From an uncultured Clostridia bacterium (GTDB lineage Bacteria > Bacillota > Clostridia > Lachnospirales > CAG-274), in contig CANRHR010000003.1 of NCBI GenBank assembly GCA_947630475.1, forward strand, positions 62,001 through 126,000: DNA of 64,000 nucleotides, written 5' to 3'. The notes under the pieces were generated by a model. That model worked only from the letters and a program-made list of their open reading frames with translations. It was not told the DNA's origin and ran no database searches. This document shows, in pieces, positions 24,628 to 32,384 of the stretch (position 1 is the first letter of the stretch; every line of letters begins with the position of its first letter). Position numbers and translations under genes: made by a program.

Positions 24628-27180
24628 TTATGTCAAATATTTCTGCAAAGCATTCATAAGCTCTTTAACATCTATAGGCTTTGCTATATGAGCATTCATA
24701 CCACATTCCAAACATCTTTGGATATCATCAGAAAATGCATCGGCAGTCATTGCGATAATAGGAAGTTCTTTATCTGCTCTGCTTAATGCACGTATATTCT
24801 TTGCGGAATCATACCCATTCATAACAGGCATTCTTATATCCATAAGTATAGCATCATAATAACCAAGATCGGACTGCAAAAATTTATCCAAACATTCTTT
24901 GCCGTTTACCGCTCTTTCAACCTCCAAGCCAACAGAAGTAAGAATTTCATTTGCAATTTCAAAATTTAAATCTATATCTTCTGCCAAAAGGATCTTTCTG
25001 CCCGAAAGATTGATTTCTTCATTTTTATTTTCTTCTTGTCTGCCTGTATTGTTATTTTCATCGCTAAATTTACTTAAGCAGTAATATAAAGTAGATTTAA
25101 ACAAAGGCTTTAATATAAATCCCTCTATTCCAACCCCAAGAGCCTCGTCTTCAATATCGCTCCAATCATAAGCGGATATTAAAAATATAGGTATTTTTTT
25201 ATCAACAGACTTTTGGATTTCTTTTATAACCTCTATTCCGTTCATATTAGGCATTTTCCAATCTACAAGAACAAATTTGTAATCATTCCTTTTATTGTTC
25301 TGCATCTGAACCATTCTTACAGCTTCCATGCCATCGGTAGTCCATTCGGCGTTTATACCAAGCTCTTTAAGGTTAAAAACAGCGCTCTTGCAAAGCTCTT
25401 CATTGTCATCTACTATCAAAACATTCCACGGCGGAAGCTTCATTTCCGCCTCTTTTACGGCTGCTTTTGCAAAATCAAGGGTAACGTGCATTTCTGTGCC
25501 TTTGTTTTGTTCGCTCTTAATATCTATGGTTCCGCCCATAAGATCTATAATACATTTTGTTATAGCCATTCCCAAGCCCGTTCCGGAAATATTCATTACC
25601 TGTTCTGTATTCTCTCTTGCAAAGGATTCAAAAATTCTTTTTTGAAATTCCTCGGACATTCCTATTCCTGTATCCTTTACAATAAAATGAGTTCTGACAT
25701 AATTATCACCCAAAACAGAAGGCTCCTGATAAATAGTTACATCAATTCTTCCCCCTTCGGGCGTAAATTTAACGGCATTTGACAATATGTTTAAAAGCAC
25801 CTGATTAAGCCTTACACTGTCACAGCAAACCTCTTCATTTGAGATTTTATGGATAAAGATATCAAAAAACTGCTTTTTCTGCTTCACCTGCGGCTGCATA
25901 ATATTTACAATATTTTCCACTAATTCTTTAAGAGATATTTGGCTTACATTTAAAGACATTTTTCCGCTTTCTATCTTAGACATATCCAAAACATCATTAA
26001 TAAGACTAAGCAAATGCATACTCGATTGTTTTACTTTTATAAGACAATCGTTTACTCTCTCGGAATTATCTATATTCTTAAGGGCTATCTCTGTCATACC
26101 TACTATTGCATTCATAGGCGTTCGTATATCGTGGCTCATGCTTGAAAGGAACTCGCTTTTTGCCATATTTGCCCTTATTGCCTCCTGCCTTAAATTTTCT
26201 TTATCTATTATCATTTTGCTTGATATTTTAAAATATCTTACAAAAATAATAGAAATAATAAGCAGCAAAATAAGTATTGAGCTTAACATAACAATAATAT
26301 TAAATCTGTTTACTTTTCTTATTTCATAATCAAAGTCACTGTCAGTCATGACAGTTACAAAATACCAATCCGAATTTTCCGAAATTTGAGAGCAGTAAAT
26401 ATATCTGTGATCATTTTCCCCATCAAGTATTGTAGAATAATCTTGATTTTCAGCCATAGAATTTTTAAGCTCACTTATATATTCTTCCACTTCATCGGGG
26501 TTAAACTCATACTGCACCCTTACAAATTCAAAATAATTGCTGAAATTTTCATTTTCTTTATTTTTTATTACAAAGCTTCCGTCTTTTGCAATAATATTGG
26601 AGTATGTCATTGAATTTTGTTCATCCAAATACAAAGACGAATTAAGATAAGTCATCGGAACGCCGGCAAACAATGCGGTGCATTCGCTGCCGTCTTCCAT
26701 AATATAATTAATGCTTTTGCCGAGCAGGAGAATCCTTTCACCTTTTTCGTCAACAGCCCTTGCGATAATATTTCCCTTTTCATCTAGAAAATCTTTTATT
26801 TTGTAATCACTTATAAAATCCAGCCTTTTGCCGTAAATCGATACATACTTGCCCTCTTTTGTATAAACCCCGACACAGGAAAAATTCCTAACCTCAGTAT
26901 TTTTTATCAACGTTTGAAGAGCATCGGCGTCCAACACTTTACTTTCGGAAGGAAGCCTCTTTATAATCGCATTAACCTGAGCCATTCTAACCCCAACAAC
27001 AGAAATAAACTTTTGATTTAACTGTGTGTTAATCTCATTCATGTATATTTCGCTGACTTCTGTAATGGATTCACTTGTCTTATTGTTCATATATAAAGTC
27101 AGGCTGACAAGCACTATTATGCAAGATATAAGCATAAAGGCAAAGCTGGACCACAAAAATTTTTTTACAACCTTTTCCAT
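24628..27180 (-). CDS. Membrane hybrid sensor histidine kinase with two receiver domains
   Basis: An 850-residue protein starting at ATG 27180 (MEKVVKKFLW), nine bases after AAAGGA. It has a membrane helix (9-30), a ~260-residue external sensor region of double-Cache appearance, a second helix (about 295-315), HisKA with His350 (SSMSHDIRTPMNAIVG), HATPase (N box NAVK, GTGLGMAITK), a receiver with Asp640 (FVLVDWKMPNMNG) and a receiver with Asp781 (AILMDIRMPVMNG). It lacks an HPt domain; a stand-alone HPt is encoded at 28461-28811. The external ligand is unknown. Confidence 0.92.
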   Translation of the reverse strand: MEKVVKKFLWSSFAFMLISCIIVLVSLTLYMNNKTSESITEVSEIYMNEINTQLNQKFISVVGVRMAQVNAIIKRLPSESKVLDADALQTLIKNTEVRNFSCVGVYTKEGKYVSIYGKRLDFISDYKIKDFLDEKGNIIARAVDEKGERILLLGKSINYIMEDGSECTALFAGVPMTYLNSSLYLDEQNSMTYSNIIAKDGSFVIKNKENENFSNYFEFVRVQYEFNPDEVEEYISELKNSMAENQDYSTILDGENDHRYIYCSQISENSDWYFVTVMTDSDFDYEIRKVNRFNIIVMLSSILILLLIISIIFVRYFKISSKMIIDKENLRQEAIRANMAKSEFLSSMSHDIRTPMNAIVGMTEIALKNIDNSERVNDCLIKVKQSSMHLLSLINDVLDMSKIESGKMSLNVSQISLKELVENIVNIMQPQVKQKKQFFDIFIHKISNEEVCCDSVRLNQVLLNILSNAVKFTPEGGRIDVTIYQEPSVLGDNYVRTHFIVKDTGIGMSEEFQKRIFESFARENTEQVMNISGTGLGMAITKCIIDLMGGTIDIKSEQNKGTEMHVTLDFAKAAVKEAEMKLPPWNVLIVDDNEELCKSAVFNLKELGINAEWTTDGMEAVRMVQMQNNKRNDYKFVLVDWKMPNMNGIEVIKEIQKSVDKKIPIFLISAYDWSDIEDEALGVGIEGFILKPLFKSTLYYCLSKFSDENNNTGRQEENKNEEINLSGRKILLAEDIDLNFEIANEILTSVGLEVERAVNGKECLDKFLQSDLGYYDAILMDIRMPVMNGYDSAKNIRALSRADKELPIIAMTADAFSDDIQRCLECGMNAHIAKPIDVKELMNALQKYLT

Positions 27181-27215
27181 TATCATAATTCCTTTCAGAT
27201 GTAATGTATAATGAA

Positions 27216-27302
27216 AACCAATTACTAACAAGTAAGCTTGCCTCTTGTGAGGCAGCTGTTTATCGTTGGTTATAAGTACATACGTAAGCGGAGTACGAAT
27301 TT
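27216..27302 (-). repeat. R element, copy R4, upstream of the hybrid kinase
   Basis: On the minus strand this is one of the best R copies: head TTCGTACTCCGCTTACG, middle TATAACCAACGATAA, hairpin GCCTC/GAGGC, tail GCTTACTTGTTAGTAATTGG. AACCAA near the head side and TTGG at the tail side can also pair. It lies between the kinase start and the receiver/HD-GYP-like gene, so it could sit in the kinase mRNA leader. Confidence 0.7.
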
Positions 27303-27395
27303 GACTCGATTAAGCATAGCATCAAGATACCGTTATTGCCGACATTTCAAAAATCAGCGGCAAAAATCGTATTATATGCATTGCCTGAAAATTTT

Positions 27396-28427
27396 TTAGG
27401 TTTTGGCATTATAGTACATAGAAATATTAAATTTACTGCTTGAGAGCAAAGAGAAAATCTCCGGATTAACAGCCCCCACATCTTGACTTAATTCAGATAT
27501 AACAAAATCAAACTGCTTTCCGCTGTGTTCTCTGTATCTGAAAAATAAATTATCAAACTCATGCACAAGTATGCACATCTGGCTGTATGCCGAAAGCTTT
27601 TCTCCCGGGATTTTATAAGGATATCCCTTTCCGTCAAACCTTTCATGATGGTGCGTACATATATCCGTGCAAACCTGCACAAAATATTCGCAATGAGCAG
27701 AGCGATTAAGCTTTATAATTTCAGCTCCAAGATATGTATGGCTTTGATATAATGAATCTCCCATTGTTTCATCTCTTTTTGTCGCTCTGTATATAGAATT
27801 GCTTGGAATAAGCATATAACCTATATCGGCAAAATAAGCAGCATTGCTTATAATCTCTATTTGCGCCCTTTCAAATTCTATACCTGCCGTAATAACCGAA
27901 TATTTGCTTAAAAGTATTTTCATCAAATCCGTCATACGGGCATAATGAGTATGATCTTCTCCTAAATTTACAAGATATTTTTTATATACAGCCTTAAGAT
28001 CATTTATGTATATATTTGTATATTTTATATCGTCCTCAGTTAATTTATGTTTAATTACAACGCCCAGCTTTGACTTTATCCTTGTTAAAACCATATCTCT
28101 TTCAAAAGGCTTTCCTATAAACTCCGATATATTAAACTGAGCCGCTCTTTCTATATTTACCTTTGTTGCCTCTGCCGTAATAAGAAAAACAGGTATGTTA
28201 TTTATACCGTTTTCCTGCATAATACTAAGAACGCCGAATCCGTCAATAACAGGCATCGAAACATCAAGCAAAATTGCATCGATATCCTCTGTTTTTTTAA
28301 GTATTATCTCGAGAGCAACATACCCGTTTTCGGCTTCAATTAAATCAAACTCGTCACAAAGTATGCTTTTTAACAACATTCTGTCTATTTCCGAGTCATC
28401 AACAATTAACAATTTTTTTTCTGCCAT
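27396..28427 (-). CDS. Response regulator with degenerate HD-GYP output domain
   Basis: A 343-residue protein: a receiver (1-125, LLIVDDSE, phospho-acceptor Asp55 in AILLDVSMPVIDGFG, lysine in IGKPFE) joined to an HD-GYP-like domain (about 155-330). The later motifs are recognisable (HTYLGAEII, CTHHHERFDGKGYP, CILVHEFDNL), but the founding HD pair reads A-D (YFADIGY) where active c-di-GMP phosphodiesterases have H-D. The enzyme may be inactive or altered and act as a binding or scaffold module. It starts 33 bp after the HPt gene, implying one phosphorelay operon. Confidence 0.87.
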   Translation of the reverse strand: MAEKKLLIVDDSEIDRMLLKSILCDEFDLIEAENGYVALEIILKKTEDIDAILLDVSMPVIDGFGVLSIMQENGINNIPVFLITAEATKVNIERAAQFNISEFIGKPFERDMVLTRIKSKLGVVIKHKLTEDDIKYTNIYINDLKAVYKKYLVNLGEDHTHYARMTDLMKILLSKYSVITAGIEFERAQIEIISNAAYFADIGYMLIPSNSIYRATKRDETMGDSLYQSHTYLGAEIIKLNRSAHCEYFVQVCTDICTHHHERFDGKGYPYKIPGEKLSAYSQMCILVHEFDNLFFRYREHSGKQFDFVISELSQDVGAVNPEIFSLLSSSKFNISMYYNAKT

Positions 28428-28460
28428 ATTATATTTCTCCTTATATTGTGACTTGCTGAA

Positions 28461-28811
28461 TTATTTATATTTATCTATGCACCTCATTATTTCTTCCTGA
28501 ACGGGAATAACCTTTATTAAAATTTCTCTTGCCTCTTCCGGTTTGTCTTCACGCAAAAGCGCTACTATATCGGTATATGCCTCATAAATAGGCGTAAGTG
28601 ACAAATTTCCGGATGTACCCTTTATAGCATGGGCAGCTTCTATTACCTGCCCATAATCGTTGCCGTCAAAATTAGGATCGATAACCGATTTTTGCATTGA
28701 TTTTGTAAAAAGACCAAGCATTCTCTCATATAAAGCGGAATTATTGTTAAAGCGATTTAATCCTTCGTCAATATTTGCGCCCAAAGCCCTTAAATCATCA
28801 AGTAAACTCAT
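28461..28811 (-). CDS. Histidine phosphotransfer (HPt) domain protein
   Basis: A 116-residue, all-helical stand-alone HPt protein with the phosphoryl site His61 in EAAHAIKGTSGNLSL. It would shuttle phosphate between receiver domains in a multistep relay. The hybrid kinase at 24628-27180 ends in receivers and lacks HPt, and the adjacent regulator at 27396-28427 has a receiver, so this protein is the likely link between them. The start follows AGAAAGGAT. Confidence 0.88.
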   Translation of the reverse strand: MSLLDDLRALGANIDEGLNRFNNNSALYERMLGLFTKSMQKSVIDPNFDGNDYGQVIEAAHAIKGTSGNLSLTPIYEAYTDIVALLREDKPEEAREILIKVIPVQEEIMRCIDKYK

Positions 28812-28871
28812 AAAAAATCATATCCTTTCTAAATAATAAGCCAAATATTCGCATTGTTCAATTAATCATAT

Positions 28872-29879
28872 TTATTTTCTAAGTGCATTATCTTTTGTTT
28901 CTTCCCATCTTATGGCATCAATAATCGCATCTTCTACCGTATGTTCAGCCTTCCAGCCAATAGTTTTTTCGGCAAGCAAAGCATTTGCATAAGAGCCACC
29001 TATATCGCCCGGGCGCCTGTCGCCATATACAATTTTAATTTTTTCCCCCGTAATATTTTCAAAGGCAAAAATAAATTCCATTACCGTTACTCCTATGCCT
29101 GAGCCTATATTAAGGACAAGAAAATTTTTATTTTCATCATCTGTTTTTTCAAACGCCGTATCAAAATTTTCAACAGCCTTAACGTTTGCCAAAGCAACAT
29201 CCCATATATGGACATAATCCCTCATACAAGTGCCATCTCTCGTACCCCAATCGTTGCCGGAAATCACAAATGAAGATAACTCCCCTTCAAAAATTCTTAA
29301 AAGATTGCCTATTATATTTTTAAAACTTTTGCCGTTAAAGCCGCAGCGTGATTTAGGGTCGGCGCCAATCGGATTGAAATATCTCAGAGCAATGCATTTC
29401 ATGCCGTAAGCATCACAAAAATCCTTTAAAATCATTTCGGATATAAATTTTGTTCTTGCAAATGGGCTTCTGGGATTAACCGGAGATCTTTCCGTAACCA
29501 TAAAACCCGGAACATCATCATAAATTGAGGCTGAAGAAGCAAATATAATTTTTTTGCATCCGGCATCTCTTAAATTTTTAAAAAGCTCCATACTTTTTAC
29601 AACATTTGAAGAATAAAATTCATATGGCTTAACAACAGAAGCTGAAACAGCCGATCTTTCAGCGCAATGGATAACAATCTTTATATCGCCGTGCTGTGAA
29701 AAAATATGCTCTATAAGCTTTTTATCTGAAATATCACCTTGATAAAAACGACGATCTTGTATTTCATTGCCGCTTGCTTTTGACATATCCAAAACAATCG
29801 GAGTATGCCCATTATCCTCAAGAGCATAACAGATAGTACTTCCAAGATAACCTGCTCCGCCGGTAACCAATATTTTCAT
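28872..29879 (-). CDS. UDP-glucose 4-epimerase-like SDR protein with Tyr-to-Phe at the active site
   Basis: A 335-residue extended short-chain dehydrogenase/reductase. It has the NAD motif TGGAGYLGS, a typical ASSASIYD serine region, and GalE-like segments (LRYFNPIGADP, RDGTCMRDYVHIWDVA, NIGSGIGVTVMEF, GDRRPGDIGGSYA). In GalE the catalytic pair is YxxxK; here it reads F-A-R-T-K (Phe140, Lys144), so the catalytic tyrosine is missing. Overall similarity favours UDP-galactose/UDP-glucose interconversion or a related sugar epimerase, but activity is uncertain. The gene is transcribed towards the HPt gene 60 bp away. Confidence 0.78.
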   Translation of the reverse strand: MKILVTGGAGYLGSTICYALEDNGHTPIVLDMSKASGNEIQDRRFYQGDISDKKLIEHIFSQHGDIKIVIHCAERSAVSASVVKPYEFYSSNVVKSMELFKNLRDAGCKKIIFASSASIYDDVPGFMVTERSPVNPRSPFARTKFISEMILKDFCDAYGMKCIALRYFNPIGADPKSRCGFNGKSFKNIIGNLLRIFEGELSSFVISGNDWGTRDGTCMRDYVHIWDVALANVKAVENFDTAFEKTDDENKNFLVLNIGSGIGVTVMEFIFAFENITGEKIKIVYGDRRPGDIGGSYANALLAEKTIGWKAEHTVEDAIIDAIRWEETKDNALRK

Positions 29880-29919
29880 TTTTGCACCTTCAATCCTTTA
29901 AGTCTTTAAATTTTCGAGT

Positions 29920-30040
29920 ATAAAGATTACAAACTGTCAACAAAGCTCTTTTTGCCGAAATTTACAGTTGAGATTTGTTTCCGATAAGAAAAATGCAGCA
30001 AAATTATTTCAATCGGATTTTTCGACAGTATAAGATTATT
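29920..30040. repeat. Short decayed inverted-repeat element with flanking near-duplications
   Basis: ACTGTC (29933-29938) and GACAGT (30024-30029) face each other, and the right end GGATTTTTCGACAGT resembles one end of the L elements. TATAAAGATTA on the left and TATAAGATTA on the right resemble a target duplication with one indel. The rest of the gap 29880-30261 is AT-rich and otherwise contains only the promoter of the ABC-F gene. Confidence 0.5.
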
Positions 30041-30209
30041 TGTATTTTTCCACTAATATCATTTTAATTTAAAATACTATAAATTTCAAGACGTAAATTA
30101 ATATAATTATTTGCAATAAAAATTTTATATCAAAAAACAACGCTTATTTTAAACAATAAATATAATCAAATACATTTTCATATATTATCAATCTTTTTTT
30201 GTTTTCTTA

Positions 30210-30237
30210 TTGACTTTTTTTGTAAAAAACGTATATT
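30210..30237 (+). promoter_or_regulatory. Sigma-A type promoter of the ABC-F gene
   Basis: TTGACT (30210-30215) and TATATT (30232-30237) are separated by 16 bases, about 25 bp upstream of the start codon. The predicted leader would be very short, so I see no room for an attenuator as found before some antibiotic-responsive ABC-F genes. Confidence 0.65.
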
Positions 30238-30261
30238 ATGTGTTTGAAAGGAGAAATTAAA

Positions 30262-32157
30262 ATGATACTTTCATGCAGCGGCATAACAAAAGCATTTAAC
30301 GCAGAGCCTGTTATAAACGATATTTCCTTTGGGATAGAAAAAAAAGAAAAGGCGGCGGTTATCGGCGTAAACGGAGCCGGAAAATCAACTCTTTTTAAAA
30401 TAATTGCAGGTGAAATAACTCCGGAAAGCGGTGAGATAACAATTGCCAAAAATATAAAAATAGGCTATTTTTCTCAAAATCTTGAGATTGACTCTCAAAA
30501 ATCAATCTATGACGAATTATTATCTGTATTTGAGCCTATAATAAAGCTTGAAAACGAGATAAGAAATCTTGAAGTTGAAATGTCGGCTCTTAAAGGACAG
30601 GAGCTGGACAACGCAATGAAAAAATATACAATCCTGTCATCCGATTTGGAAGATAAAAACGCATACGAATATAAAAGCCGATTAAAAGCAGTTATAAAAG
30701 GCTTAGGTTTTTGCGAAGAGGAATCTCAAAAATCCATAGATAATCTTTCCGGCGGTGAAAAAACAAGGGTTGCTTTAGGCAAACTTCTGCTGTCAAATCC
30801 TGATATACTTCTGCTTGATGAACCTACAAATCATCTTGATATAGAATCAATAAATTGGCTTGAAGACTTTTTAAGGGCATACAAGGGAAGTGTTTTAATT
30901 ATCTCTCATGACCGTTATTTTCTCGATAAAATAGTAACAAAAATTATGGAAATAGAAAATAAAAAGCTTTTTATTTATAACGGAAACTACACATATTATT
31001 ACAACAAAAAGCAAAAGGACAGAGAGGTTCAGCTTAAGCATTATATTTCTCAGCAAAAAGAAATAGCAAAACAGCAGGAATCTATACAAAAGCTTCGTTC
31101 GTTTAACAGGGAAAAATCTATTAAAAGAGCCGAAAGCAAAGAAAAACAACTAAAAAAAATCATTCTTGAAGATAAACCCGAAAATCTTCCGGATTCGATG
31201 CGTTTAGCTCTTAAGCCTAAGTTTGAAAGCGGAAACGATGTATTAAGCGTAAAAGAGCTTGCAAAAAGCTTTGACGGAAATATTCTTTTTAAAAACGTTT
31301 CGTTTGAGATAAAAAAAGGAGAGAAAATAGCGCTTATAGGCCCTAACGGAACGGGCAAAACAACTATTTTTAAAATAATACTCGGCTCTCTCAGCCAAGA
31401 CAGCGGCAGCATAAAGCTTGGAACCGGGGTTAGCGTCGGATACTATGACCAAGAGCACGCCTGTCTTGATAACGATAAAACTATATTTGATGAAATCTCC
31501 GATTCATTTCCAAGCCTTACAACACTCGAGATAAGAAATGCTCTTGCCGCATTTGTTTTTACAAGTGATGATGTTTTTAAGAGCATATCGGCATTAAGCG
31601 GAGGTGAAAAAGGACGAGTTGCTCTTGCAAAAATTATGCTTTCAAAAGCTAATTTTCTGATTTTGGACGAGCCTACAAATCATCTTGATATAAATTCAAA
31701 AGAAATATTGGAGTCTGCTCTTAGAAATTATGAGGGAACCTGCCTTTATATATCTCATGATCGTTATTTTATAAACAATACCGCAAATAAAATAATTGAG
31801 CTTACAAACAATGGCTGTGTACTTTATTTAGGAAATTACGATTATTATACAGAAAAAAAACAGCTTGAGCTGCAAACAGAACCCAATATTGCAGCCAAGC
31901 AGGAAACTCAATCAAAAATAGACAGAAAAAAGCAAAAACAAGAGCAGTCTGAGCAAAGAAAAAGAAAATCAAAAATAGAAAAAACAGAAAATAAAATTAT
32001 TGAATGTGAAGAAAAAATAGAGGCTTTAAACAACGAGCTTTTAAAAGAAGAAATTTATACAAGCCCAATTCTTTCGAAACAATATTTTGATGAAAAAACA
32101 GCTCTTGAAGAAGCTCTTCTTTTGTTATACGAAAAATGGGAAGAGCTTAACGGCTAG
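30262..32157 (+). CDS. ABC-F family ribosome-associated ATPase
   Basis: A 631-residue soluble protein with two ABC ATPase domains and no membrane segments. The first has GVNGAGKST, LSGGEKTRVALG and DEPTNHLD; the second has GPNGTGKTT, LSGGEKGRVALA and DEPTNHLD. A charged linker (about 245-300) and a lysine/glutamate-rich coiled C-terminus (about 535-610) follow. ABC-F proteins act on the ribosomal E site as translation factors or give antibiotic protection; the long C-terminal coiled coil resembles the Uup/YdiF type. ATG 30262 follows AAAGGAG. The stop codon lies inside a palindrome duplicated on either side of L copy C. Confidence 0.92.
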   Translation: MILSCSGITKAFNAEPVINDISFGIEKKEKAAVIGVNGAGKSTLFKIIAGEITPESGEITIAKNIKIGYFSQNLEIDSQKSIYDELLSVFEPIIKLENEIRNLEVEMSALKGQELDNAMKKYTILSSDLEDKNAYEYKSRLKAVIKGLGFCEEESQKSIDNLSGGEKTRVALGKLLLSNPDILLLDEPTNHLDIESINWLEDFLRAYKGSVLIISHDRYFLDKIVTKIMEIENKKLFIYNGNYTYYYNKKQKDREVQLKHYISQQKEIAKQQESIQKLRSFNREKSIKRAESKEKQLKKIILEDKPENLPDSMRLALKPKFESGNDVLSVKELAKSFDGNILFKNVSFEIKKGEKIALIGPNGTGKTTIFKIILGSLSQDSGSIKLGTGVSVGYYDQEHACLDNDKTIFDEISDSFPSLTTLEIRNALAAFVFTSDDVFKSISALSGGEKGRVALAKIMLSKANFLILDEPTNHLDINSKEILESALRNYEGTCLYISHDRYFINNTANKIIELTNNGCVLYLGNYDYYTEKKQLELQTEPNIAAKQETQSKIDRKKQKQEQSEQRKRKSKIEKTENKIIECEEKIEALNNELLKEEIYTSPILSKQYFDEKTALEEALLLLYEKWEELNG

Positions 32158-32168
32158 CCGTTAAGCTC
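32143..32168 (+). repeat. 26-bp perfect palindrome at the end of the ABC-F gene, left of L copy C
   Basis: The palindrome spans the last four codons and the TAG stop of the ABC-F gene and abuts L copy C. Its first 22 bp recur exactly at 32352-32373 on the other side of L, where the hairpin is followed by a T run. The right copy looks like the original terminator and the left one like a duplication made when L inserted. Confidence 0.8.
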
Positions 32169-32352
32169 TGAGTATCGAAAAAGTCCAAGTGGACTTTTTC
32201 GAGAGGAAACAGAAGTATAAAAGGTTCGTTCCATCGGGATTAAAAATCCCTTGAAACTCACCTTTTTCCTCGGACAGGCAAAGCTCGTCCTGCGGATTTT
32301 AGTCTGCGACGCTTTAAGTTACTTGGTTAAAATAAGGTTTATTGACAGTCTG
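32167..32352 (+). repeat. L element, copy C (about 186 bp)
   Basis: The 5' end is TCTGAGTATC and the 3' end TTTATTGACAGTCTG. The first hairpin is identical to copies A and B except in the loop. The outer stem is AAAAGGT/ACCTTTT in place of AAACAGC/GCTGTTT: three paired changes that keep the helix. The 19-nt hairpin reads GGAC...GTCC instead of GGCG...CGCC, again with paired changes. The block TCTGCGACGCTTTAAGT is unchanged. It separates the ABC-F gene from its apparent terminator. Confidence 0.87.
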
Positions 32353-32382
32353 AGCTTAACGGCTAGCCGTTAAACTCTTTTT
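32352..32382 (+). terminator. Intrinsic terminator (right copy of the palindrome)
   Basis: A hairpin with arms GAGCTTAACGG/CCGTTAAACTC (one mismatch) is followed by TTTTT. It most likely terminated the ABC-F transcript before L copy C was inserted. It also overlaps the 3' edge of the convergent spoIVB gene. Confidence 0.7.
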
Positions 32383-32384
32383 AT

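Noticed and set aside
30238-30262. ATG at 30238 as start of the ABC-F gene
   Set aside because: It overlaps the -10 box and lacks a ribosome binding site, whereas AAAGGAG sits correctly before ATG 30262.
32220-32240. tRNA T-arm-like GGTTCGTTCC in L copy C
   Set aside because: No cloverleaf can be completed around it, and the corresponding bases in other L copies read AGCTCATTCC.
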